Shown here in pieces: positions 47,712 to 56,300 of a stretch of DNA of 64,000 nucleotides (its first letter is position 1; every line of letters begins with the position of its first letter). The DNA is taken from positions 1,550,001-1,614,000 of the forward strand of contig NZ_CP143889.1 in NCBI RefSeq assembly GCF_036417355.1, read 5' to 3'. A program made the translations under genes and the position numbers. The notes below the pieces were generated by a model. That model worked only from the letters and a program-made list of their open reading frames with translations, was not told the origin of the DNA and made no database searches. The stretch comes from Akkermansia sp. RCC_12PD (GTDB lineage: Bacteria; Verrucomicrobiota; Verrucomicrobiia; Verrucomicrobiales; Akkermansiaceae).

Positions 47712-48728
47712 TCAAGCTTCCTTCGTTCCTGAGAGAACAAGTTTTTTATACATAGCTGCAATGAGAGAGATTCCCATTACCGGAGCCAACAAAATGTTAA
47801 TGACCATACCCAGGTCGGAACTGACCAGGGATATGAGACCGAGGAGAACCCCAAACGATACCGATAGAGCAATTGAGGCCAGAAAGTAGGAAAACTTGTT
47901 CCCGTAAGTGTATTTATTGCTTAATGTCAGTGCCTCTGTGGGATTGACTCCCTTGTCAATCAAAAGAATAGGCGCCAGCATCCATGAATAGGCCAGGACG
48001 ATGCCGGGGATGATAAAGAGACATAAACCAATCGCTATTCCGAAGATCATTAGAGAAGCCATGATAAAAAATTCTCCAAAGAATTGCCTGTAGCGTCTGG
48101 CAAAAATACATGTTGGAGAAATAATTTTTCCCTTGGCCAAATCCACAGGAAGATTAAATATGGCTATCGTGGTTCCTATATGGATGTATGGAATCCAGAT
48201 GGTTAAAATCCACAGGATAACTGCCAGAAAAACAGATAAAAAGTTTTTGAAGGCAATGGCATACGTATCCAATAAAATAGACAGAAATCCCTTGCCTACC
48301 TCTCCTTTGGCGAGAGCATGGAATTTTTGATTTTGTCTGGAAGGCTCTGAAGAACCGGGTCTGCCTTGCGGCGGCAGGATGTCACTTAAACAGCTCCATT
48401 GGGCATCCCCCTTCCGGATGACATTGGCGGATTCACGGATGGCTCCCTGTTCCAGCAGCTTGCGCAGTTCCTGTTTGCTGACGGGGCCTGTAACCTGTCC
48501 GTCGGCTGAGGCATAATAGTATGTTTTATCTGATTCGTTCTGATCCGCGGTTTGAGACGGCAGGAAGTCACTCAAACGGCTCCATCGGGCATCCCCTTGC
48601 CGGATGACATTGGTGGATTCACGAATGGTTTCCTGCTCCAGCAGCTTGCGCAGTTCCTGTTTGCTGACGGGGCCTGTAACCTGTCCGTCGGCTGAGGCAT
48701 AATAGTATGTTTTATTTGATTCGTTCAT
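47712..48728 (-). CDS. Double GYF_2-domain membrane protein
   Basis: A 338-residue protein beginning with two nearly identical GYF_2 (DUF4339) domains, about 6-56 and 67-117, each reading YYYASADGQVTGPVSKQELR then KLLEQ and a final W-S-x-L-S-D. These small domains occur at the cytosolic end of bacterial membrane proteins and probably bind proline-rich peptides. A polar linker is followed by about five transmembrane helices (about 155-330), resembling a membrane-insertion or glycerophosphoryl-type DUF975/DUF6159-like region. The DNA of the two GYF units is nearly identical, indicating recent duplication. A proline-rich protein is encoded 3 kb away. Confidence 0.72.
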   Translation of the reverse strand: MNESNKTYYYASADGQVTGPVSKQELRKLLEQETIRESTNVIRQGDARWSRLSDFLPSQTADQNESDKTYYYASADGQVTGPVSKQELRKLLEQGAIRESANVIRKGDAQWSCLSDILPPQGRPGSSEPSRQNQKFHALAKGEVGKGFLSILLDTYAIAFKNFLSVFLAVILWILTIWIPYIHIGTTIAIFNLPVDLAKGKIISPTCIFARRYRQFFGEFFIMASLMIFGIAIGLCLFIIPGIVLAYSWMLAPILLIDKGVNPTEALTLSNKYTYGNKFSYFLASIALSVSFGVLLGLISLVSSDLGMVINILLAPVMGISLIAAMYKKLVLSGTKEA

Positions 48729-48979
48729 AACGGTTCAATATATGTATCTGTTGGTTGGAAAAGCGCTTGGCGTCTTTATTGGCCAGCGTGATGGCGATGC
48801 GGAGGGGGCTGGACAGCGCATCAGGAAGCCATGAAACTTACCCTTGCAGGAATGGCTTTCCCGTTCAGGTAACTGATGCCGAATCTCCCGTGCGGACAGG
48901 TGCAGATTCTGTAAGAATCAGGGCGAAGACCGTCAGGAAATATGTTCTGCCCGGACATGAGTGACGTAAAGTAATGGTG

Positions 48980-50176
48980 TCAGGATTTTTTCCAGCCTCT
49001 CAGGATGGATAAAAGCAGTTCCGGCACAAGAGCCGCGAAGATATAGCACAAATGAAGAGCTATGGGCGCTGCCAGCAGTGAGAGCCATCCAATCACGCCG
49101 CATATGGACAATTCTCCCGACATCAGCAACCGAACAAGGAGACCTCCCTTGTCTTCGGAAAAGAGGACGGAACAACAAAAGCCGCACAATCCCAACAACC
49201 ATACGGGAATTAGCGTCTGCGCCGCTACCAGCGCGAAGCGGAGCTGATACATCATATATCCAATAAGGTCCGAAGGCCCGGAGGCTTCCTTATCCGTCAC
49301 TTCCATGAAAAGTCGGTCGCAATTCAAATGCAGCCAGATCATGTACAACTGGGAAGCCAGAGCCAGAATCGCCAGAAAAATAAAGAGCCCTTTTACAAAG
49401 AAGAGGGAAATGAGCGTGCCAAGCAATAAAATACACAATATGATGACATTGAGCCGGGGCAGCAACATGGAGGATAACACCGGCTTCCTGTTATAGAAAT
49501 AGTTGACATTGGCTTTTGAGAACAAGCCGGAAATGTATTGCAGGATGACGCCTAGAAGAAAGCCTCCTCCCAACGCCGTCAGGAAGGTCCCTCCAGACAT
49601 CCCGCCGTTTGCCTCCGCTGCCTTTTGTGCGGTTTCCATGGCTCTGGTATTGAACGTGGAATAAGGGTTCATGTACATGGATTTGGGGGCGGAAACAATG
49701 GAAGCAACGGCAAAAGCCAACAGGATGGATGTCAAAATCGTCATCACACTTGTCAGATGAATGGTGAAATTGACCCACTTTTTAAAGTAAGGCACCAATT
49801 TTCTGAATCCGAACAAACTGTACAGACGATTATCTATAAACGTATTGAGGTCATTGAGAGTTTTCTCGACTATATCCATGATCTGGACAGCTCCGTCGAT
49901 GGCAGAAACACGGTTCTCTTCTTGCCGCTCCGTTGGCAGGGGCGGCAAGAAGACAGGGATGGGGGAGGGAACAAATGCGGTGTCTTTCCCGGACTGGTCA
50001 TAATTCTTCAGCGCCTGCCTGATCTGACGCCATTGGGTTTCTCCTTTCCTGATGACATTGTCGGATTCATGGATGGTTCCCTGTTCCAGCAGCTTGCGCA
50101 GTTCCTGTTCGCTGACGGGGCCTGAGGCTTGTCCGCCGGGAGGGGCATAATAGTATGTTTTATCTGATTCATTCAT
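48980..50176 (-). CDS. GYF_2-domain multi-pass membrane protein
   Basis: A 398-residue protein with one GYF_2 domain (about 7-58: YYYAPPGGQASGPVSEQELR) followed by a linker and about six transmembrane segments (about 130-398; for example FTIHLTSVMTILTSILLAFA and LNVIILCILLLGTLISLFFV). The N-terminus and even the leader DNA resemble the double-GYF gene at 48728, so the two are paralogues through the GYF part while the membrane parts differ. The function of the membrane domain is unknown. Confidence 0.7.
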   Translation of the reverse strand: MNESDKTYYYAPPGGQASGPVSEQELRKLLEQGTIHESDNVIRKGETQWRQIRQALKNYDQSGKDTAFVPSPIPVFLPPLPTERQEENRVSAIDGAVQIMDIVEKTLNDLNTFIDNRLYSLFGFRKLVPYFKKWVNFTIHLTSVMTILTSILLAFAVASIVSAPKSMYMNPYSTFNTRAMETAQKAAEANGGMSGGTFLTALGGGFLLGVILQYISGLFSKANVNYFYNRKPVLSSMLLPRLNVIILCILLLGTLISLFFVKGLFIFLAILALASQLYMIWLHLNCDRLFMEVTDKEASGPSDLIGYMMYQLRFALVAAQTLIPVWLLGLCGFCCSVLFSEDKGGLLVRLLMSGELSICGVIGWLSLLAAPIALHLCYIFAALVPELLLSILRGWKKS

Positions 50177-50381
50177 AACGGCATGAATGGTGTGTATCTG
50201 TTGGCCGCAAAAGTTTGCGTGGGATTTATATGGAGCTAGAGAACGGTGGCATGTGACGGTTGGTTCCGGCAGGCTTCCGCCTTTTCCAATCTTTCTCCGC
50301 CAAGGGTGAATAGATCATTTCTGACAACAGGGAGGAAGGGAAGTGAGCCGTTCTCATGCCCATTCTGCATCACATTGTTTA

Positions 50382-51134
50382 TTAGGGCAGCGTAATGACA
50401 ATGCCGGCAAGCTTGATCCCGATCTCCTGTCCTATATTGGTCACCATATACCCCTTGACCGTGCCTGTGTATGTGTTTCCCTTTCTGCTGGTGAACGTAA
50501 TGACGGCCAGTTGTTTCTTGTCATCATTCACCCACTCTTTAAAAGAACTGGCGCTGGTAATGATCCAATTCCTGGATTTTTGGGCATTAAATTGTTCAGA
50601 GTACTCAAAAGAGATCAGGGCAGTATTTCTTTGAGGTATATAGTCGCTTTTATTAATCCAGTATTCCCCTGATTTGAGCGTTTTTTTAGAAACGTTGTCT
50701 TCTCCTTCCAGTTTGTATTCAATGGTAATGGTAGCTCCGGCGATGGATTGCGGGGCATGGATGATGCTGGCTTCCTCCTTTTTCTTTTTTTCTAGCAGAT
50801 TTTTCAGCTCCCGTTCCTTTGTTTTCAGTAAACGAAGTTGGTGCTCACTTTCCTGCAGGAAACGCTGCAGGGCGTCCATATTTTGATCCTGCTTGAGTAT
50901 TTGCCGCTTAAGATATTCTTCTTGTTTCCCCAAAATGGAATCGGCATCAGGGTTCTGGGTATTCGGATGATGTTTGTTGAGTTGTTCTTCCAAGGAGGAT
51001 TTTTCTTCTTCCAGGGAGGCGATTTTCTGCCCGGCATGCTGGAATAGTTCCCGGTTTTGTCCGTATGACCTGAACAACCATCCCGGAAAACCCAGAGAGA
51101 GAGCTAGAACCGAAGAGAGAATAAGGATTTTCAT
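50382..51134 (-). CDS. Coiled-coil exported protein of the paralogous family
   Basis: About 250 residues from MKILILSSVLALSLGF (51134), giving a signal/anchor sequence; the longer frame to 51302 runs into the upstream gene. Residues about 28-125 form a coiled coil (KIASLEEEKSSLEEQLNKHH, ESEHQLRLLKTKERELKNLL). The C-terminal ~120 residues carry the family signature: APQSIAGATITIEYKL, then NTALISFEYS, LAVITFTSRKGNTYTGTVKG, and IKLAGIVITLP at the end. The coiled coil suggests oligomerisation or reaching across the periplasm. It follows the proline-rich gene by 13 bp, so they are probably co-transcribed. Confidence 0.65.
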   Translation of the reverse strand: MKILILSSVLALSLGFPGWLFRSYGQNRELFQHAGQKIASLEEEKSSLEEQLNKHHPNTQNPDADSILGKQEEYLKRQILKQDQNMDALQRFLQESEHQLRLLKTKERELKNLLEKKKKEEASIIHAPQSIAGATITIEYKLEGEDNVSKKTLKSGEYWINKSDYIPQRNTALISFEYSEQFNAQKSRNWIITSASSFKEWVNDDKKQLAVITFTSRKGNTYTGTVKGYMVTNIGQEIGIKLAGIVITLP

Positions 51135-51147
51135 GGGGTAAGGGCGG

Positions 51148-52263
51148 TCAATTATTTTTGGATATGATGCGGTGGCCTTCGGAGGCGGCTGGGGGAGTTT
51201 TTGAATTGAGTTCCTCCCGCCAATGGATAATTTGCCCGCTAGAGTTGGTCTCCCATATCTCCTTGGCGTATCCTTGGAGGCTTCGGCCTCTCTGGTCGGC
51301 ATACTTATAAATGTAAATAATTTCCACGTGATTATTCTTGTAGGCTACTTCGAGAAGGCGATAATTGCGCTGGGGCCATTTATTCCAGAATTTCCGGATT
51401 TCATTTATAACTATTTCCCTGGAAACTTCCCGATTGTTGGCGTACTGGTAATTGCAATAGGGGGCAAAGTGATCGGAAAGCGCAGCGGCGGTTCCTTGTT
51501 TGCGTGCCCTTAGGTAGGCAAGGCTGTTTTGTAACAGGCTCTTGTCGGTTTCCGGGCAAGGCGGGTTGATCATGGGGGCCTTGACGGTGGAGCTATTGAC
51601 ACATTCCACGAAGTTCCCCCCGTTCCTTGGTATTTCGATATTATTCCGGGTACTTTCACCCAATTCTTTTTCCAGGGCTTCTATGCGTTTTATGGCGTTG
51701 GATTGTTCAGCAAGGACGGAGTTGTGCTTTTGCCGGATTTGTTCCACGGCCTTTTCCTTTTTTTGCAATGTTTCCAGAAGGCGGATATTTTCTTTTTCCT
51801 TCAGGAGTTTGGTTTGATTGCCCTTCCGGGCTTCTTCCTGTTTTTGATGCAGAAGAGTTATTGTTTCAGACAAGGCCTCAGTATCTTTTTCCAGTTGAAC
51901 GGTTTGTTCCGCAAAGGCTTTTTTTTCTGTGTACAAATAGTAGCCTAAGCATCCGCCTGCTGCCAGGATGACTACTGCTGTCGGAATGAGCCAGCTTAGT
52001 TGCTTCTTTTGTCCGGAATTGGAAGGGAGCGTGACCGGAGGCAGAGAAAGCGGAATCTCCGGCAAGGGCGGTTCGGGAGTGGCCGGAGGGGGAGGAAGCG
52101 GAATCTCTGGCAAGGGCGGTTCGGGAGTGGCCGGAGGCAGAGGGAGCGGCACTTCCGGCAGGGGGACTTCAGGCGCGACCGCAGAGGGCAGGGGCGGCAA
52201 GTCTGTTTGTGATTCCGCCGCATTATCCGGTGAGGGGGTTATATGGGAATCCTTCAGGTGCAT
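51148..52263 (-). CDS. Proline-rich membrane protein with coiled coil and NTF2-like tail
   Basis: A 371-residue protein. Residues about 22-78 are proline-rich with a 16-residue repeat (core PEPPLPEIPLPPPPAT). One transmembrane helix follows (about 91-110, LIPTAVVILAAGGCLGYYLY), then a coiled coil (about 115-205) and a C-terminal domain (about 250-355) with TAAALSDHFAPYCNYQYANN and VEIIYIYKYADQRGRSLQGY, resembling an NTF2/SnoaL-like fold. The cytosolic proline-rich segment is a plausible ligand for the GYF_2 domains encoded 1-4 kb away. The binding is inferred from domain types. Confidence 0.6.
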   Translation of the reverse strand: MHLKDSHITPSPDNAAESQTDLPPLPSAVAPEVPLPEVPLPLPPATPEPPLPEIPLPPPPATPEPPLPEIPLSLPPVTLPSNSGQKKQLSWLIPTAVVILAAGGCLGYYLYTEKKAFAEQTVQLEKDTEALSETITLLHQKQEEARKGNQTKLLKEKENIRLLETLQKKEKAVEQIRQKHNSVLAEQSNAIKRIEALEKELGESTRNNIEIPRNGGNFVECVNSSTVKAPMINPPCPETDKSLLQNSLAYLRARKQGTAAALSDHFAPYCNYQYANNREVSREIVINEIRKFWNKWPQRNYRLLEVAYKNNHVEIIYIYKYADQRGRSLQGYAKEIWETNSSGQIIHWREELNSKTPPAASEGHRIISKNN

Positions 52264-52346
52264 GGTTCAGAAAATGAAAGGGAATGGGGTATCAAGCTTA
52301 TCTTGCCGCCAGGTTGTGCTGTGGAGATTCCAGGTTGAAATGTTTA

Positions 52347-52898
52347 TTATATCGTCCATCCGTCAGGACCTCCTTCAATTTTCATCGTATTAGTTCCTGC
52401 AGGAGCGATTTTGGGTTTGGCAACAGGTTTACCGTTTTTTCTAGTCAGGTGAAAGGAGAACGAACCACCCCGAAGATAGGAATTCCGATCATTGGCTGCA
52501 TGCCATTTTCCACTGATAATGTGACGATTGCCGGAAATATTCCCTATGTAGGCAACAATAGTGCCTGCATTGCTCATGGAGGCCATTTTGGCACTTAGGT
52601 AGGATTGCCCCAATGATGTAAGCTGGAATTCAATCCGCCTGCCGTCGATTCTTCCGCCAATGCTCCCACAGGAGGACGGTTCCATGATTGGGGATGATGG
52701 TATGCTCAATTTACCTGAAACTATTCCATCCTGATATTCTGTGACGGTCAATTCACGCGTCTGCTTTCCACTTGTGCCGGTTACTGTTCCCCGGTAGGTG
52801 TATTCCGCCACAATGGGGGAGCAGGAGACCGAAAACAGAGCCACTGAAGCAACTGATAAGATGCCGCACTGTTTCAATGAAATGGGAAATCTGGACAT
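52347..52898 (-). CDS. Lipoprotein, unknown function
   Basis: A 183-residue protein with a lipobox (SVALFSVSCSP, Cys at about 26). The mature part is beta-rich: YTYRGTVTGTSGKQTRELTV, YQDGIVSGKLSI, RIEFQLTSL and SGKWHAANDRNSYLRGGSFS. The strand pattern is reminiscent of the paralogous exported family in this cluster but the key signature is absent. No catalytic motif is seen. Confidence 0.6.
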   Translation of the reverse strand: MSRFPISLKQCGILSVASVALFSVSCSPIVAEYTYRGTVTGTSGKQTRELTVTEYQDGIVSGKLSIPSSPIMEPSSCGSIGGRIDGRRIEFQLTSLGQSYLSAKMASMSNAGTIVAYIGNISGNRHIISGKWHAANDRNSYLRGGSFSFHLTRKNGKPVAKPKIAPAGTNTMKIEGGPDGWTI

Positions 52899-52934
52899 AG
52901 TATGACCTGTTACGAATATTGCCCTTCGGAATGG

Positions 52935-53282
52935 TTACATTCCGTACATCGCTTGCCTTAGTTCGTAGGAGCCATAGTAGTCTTTCTGAAATAGCTCCAT
53001 TTTTACGGGTTCTTTTTTAAACAGAAACTTTCTATATTCTTCCGTATCCCACATTTTCTTTTTCTCTTCTTGGGACATGGAGTTTTCCAGTTCCTTCGAT
53101 TCTGCCCGGAGTTTGGCAATCTTTTCTGCCGCTTTATTGGCACTGGATTGATCCTTGATGTTTTCCATAAGCTCAATCATCTCTTCCTGCATGTTCAGGA
53201 ACTGTTCCGTTGTACTTTTCTGACAGGATGCTGACGCAAGAGTCAGGATGAGTGCGCATGCTGCGGTGATGGTTTTTTTCAT
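52935..53282 (-). CDS. Small lipoprotein with helical hairpin
   Basis: A 115-residue lipoprotein (signal peptide with lipobox SASCQ, Cys at about 20). The mature part is a charged amphipathic helix (FLNMQEEMIELMENIKDQSS, KAAEKIAKLRAESKELENSM) and a C-terminal aromatic stretch. Typical of small periplasmic-facing lipoproteins, but with no assigned role. It lies 86 bp downstream of the autotransporter gene on the same strand. Confidence 0.6.
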   Translation of the reverse strand: MKKTITAACALILTLASASCQKSTTEQFLNMQEEMIELMENIKDQSSANKAAEKIAKLRAESKELENSMSQEEKKKMWDTEEYRKFLFKKEPVKMELFQKDYYGSYELRQAMYGM

Positions 53283-53368
53283 AATGTGTATGATGTTGTT
53301 GTTTTTTCAGAGTTGCCTGATAAGCAGGCTGCGGAATCCGGCTGCATTCCTCAGCCCGCTGAGGAGGA

Positions 53369-56300
53369 TTAGAAACTGTAGGAGGCGTTGAGGTTGACGC
53401 TTTGGTTGGTTTGTCCGCTGCGGACTTCAAGCGTGTAATAAGCGCCTGCCTGCCAGTTCCTGTTGATTTGCCAGTCCAGGCCGGCACGTGTCATCAGGGC
53501 GTGCCTGCCGGGGGTATGTCCCCGCCCGGTTACGGATTGCCCGGCTGTCCAGGTGCGGGTGTACGGGTTTCTGCGAGCGATGTCCCCTACGTAGGCTACG
53601 CTCAGTTCCGGCAGAAGGGCCTGGCCATTGCCCAGACCGCAGACGGATTTGAGGCTGACACCCACGGGAATGCTCCATGACTGCAGACCCCCATTCCCGA
53701 AGGAGCGGCTGCCGCCGTCAAAGGTTTCTTCAATGGGGCCCTGGGTTCCGTACATGTAGGTGATCCCGGTGTAGGGGGACACGGTGAAGGTATTGCTGAT
53801 CTTGATGTCCCAGTCGGCCAGCAGGCCGAAGGCGTAAACATTGTCATCCCAGCGGGCCCGTCCGGGTGTTTGCCGGGAACCGCCCACGTGCGTTCTGGCG
53901 GCGTGGTCAATGCTGCCGTAGGAGAAGTAACCAGAGAGATTCAGCTCATGCCCGCGGGCTAGTTCCTTGCGGACGTTGCCGTACAGGGCGAACATGAATG
54001 ACCTCTGTTTGTCGGAGAGCATGGAGTCGGAACTCTTGTGGGTCCCGAACATCTGGCCGAATGCGGCTCCTGCCACGGCATCCTTTCCGAGAGCTACATC
54101 CGTGCCGACGGCATAGCCACCGCCTTGATAGGAAAATCCGCTCAGGGAGTCCATGGAGGACATGGAAGTGAAGTACCCCAGGCCGGCTCCCCACAGGCGG
54201 GAGGATCTGTTCCCTGCCATCTTGCCTTGCGCGCTTGCCGTACGTGCGAAGGAAGCGACGGAAGAGACGCTGCTCCAGAGGGTGTCTGCCAACAGCGCGG
54301 CGTCATGGCCTGCCAGGCCGGAGGCGGCAGCAATGTTCAGCTTGCCGGAGAAAGTGAGAAGCCCTGTTTCCGGGTTCCAGGCCAGAACTCCGCCGTTTTC
54401 CAGCAGGCCGGTTTCTCCGGTAAGATGGAGCTGTTGTTCCAGCGCGGCGTCTCCGGTGATTTCAGTCGCCTGGAGCAGGTTCAGTGTGAAGAACTCGGAA
54501 CCTGCGGCAATCAGGCCGGAGCCGACGTGTACCTCAATGGACGGCGTTCCAGCGAGCGACAGGGTTCCCACGGTTGCGTGGAAATAGGTGTCTGTCGCAT
54601 TCATCCCGGTGCTGAACGGTCTTGTGCCGTTGACGGAAAACGCCATTCCGGAGCCTTCTTCAAATGTCAGGCCATTGAAGTTGGCCGCCCCCTGAATATT
54701 CAAACGCCCCCCCTGCCGGACGGTGACGGACTCAAAAGAGCCGCCGCCGGAAAGGATGCCGCCATTCTGCACCAGAACCATGCCGGTAGTCTGGCCGCTG
54801 TTGCTCATCCAGCCCTGGAGGGTAACGTTGCCTTCCAGAGAGCCGCTGTTGTTCAACAGCGCGTCTTTCGCCACGGTGATTTGTTCAGCCGTCAAATCCC
54901 CCGTGTTGGCCAGGGCGGACTGGCTGTTCAGGTTGATGTTCGCAACATTCAATGCCTTGTTGTTGGTCACGGATCCGTCGGAGTTCACGGTAAGGGAACT
55001 GCCCTGAATGGCGCCGTTATTGATGAGGGAGGCATTGGTTTCTCCGCTGTTGCGGGAGGAACCGACGGTAATGACTGTGTTTTCGTGACCCAGAGAGGCT
55101 GTTTCTTTGATGTCGGCCAGGCCGCTGCGGACATTCAGGGAGGCGATGTTGTACCTTTCCCCACTCAGGTCAACGGCGCTACTGTTCAGGGAGCCGTTAC
55201 TGCTGCCGATGGCGACGCCGCCGGAGCTGTTGCCGGCGGTTCCGTCAATGTCGTAGCCGATCCCTTTCTTGCCCGTCAGATTGCCCGTCAGGATCAGGCT
55301 TTGGTCTTCATTCATGACCAGCAGGCCGTCTGTGCCTTCTACAATGATCTGGTTGGTGAGCGGCGTGTTCTGGGGAATGCCGGTCGCGTCCAGGGTACCG
55401 CCCTGCAGATAGACGCGTTTGCCCAGGTCAGTAATGGATTTTTCTTCTCCGGTATCTACATAAATATCGTCTTCACCGGGCGTGGGTGTTGACCCTTCTT
55501 CCAGTTTAAGGATGACCCCCCATTTCCCCCCAGACAGGATCGTGGTTGCCAGTTCCGCGTTTTCCAGCGGGTTGAAGGTATTTATCCAGGTTTGCGTGCC
55601 GGCATCATAAGTTTCCGTCCAGCTCTGGAGCGTCCAGTCGGAGATATTGCCGGTAAAGTTGCTTCCGGCAGTTTCTCCGTTGAGTCGGAAAAGCGTCAGG
55701 CCTGCGTTTTTTTCATCGTTCAGGCTGGCATATTCGCTGTTCAGGTTGATGGTGGTGGAACCGGAAACGGAAAGTATTCCTGTGACATCGATTCCGTTGG
55801 TGCCATAGGAAGGAATACTGCCGGAGTTTTCCGGGGAGAGCCAGATGGTGCTGTCCGTCAGGTCCAGATTCGCATCAACGGTTAATGCGTAACCGTCATT
55901 CTGGGGCCTGAGCCGCAGCTCCGCTCCCGTCATGGTGACGGATTGCGCCTTCAGAGTCGACCCCGTTCCTCGGTAGTGATTCAGATAGGAGCCTTGTTCA
56001 AATACGATCTGCTGCGCCGTTAATGCCGTGCCCGATCCTGTAAATTCAACGGCAGAACTTTCCCGGACAGTATACTTGCCTCCTGCCGTGAAGGAGGAGC
56101 CGCTTTGGAATTCGATCCTGCCTCCGTCTTTCACGACAGTGTTTCCGCCAATATCCAGCGTTCCCTCGTGGAGTTTGGTGTAGCCGGAGGAGGTGAAATC
56201 CCCGCTCGTCTTCATGGTGGAGCCTCCGGTAATGTTTAGGTAGGCGTAGGAATTGCCGTCACATTCAAACGTGGCGGATCCCTCAATATTCAGAACCCCG

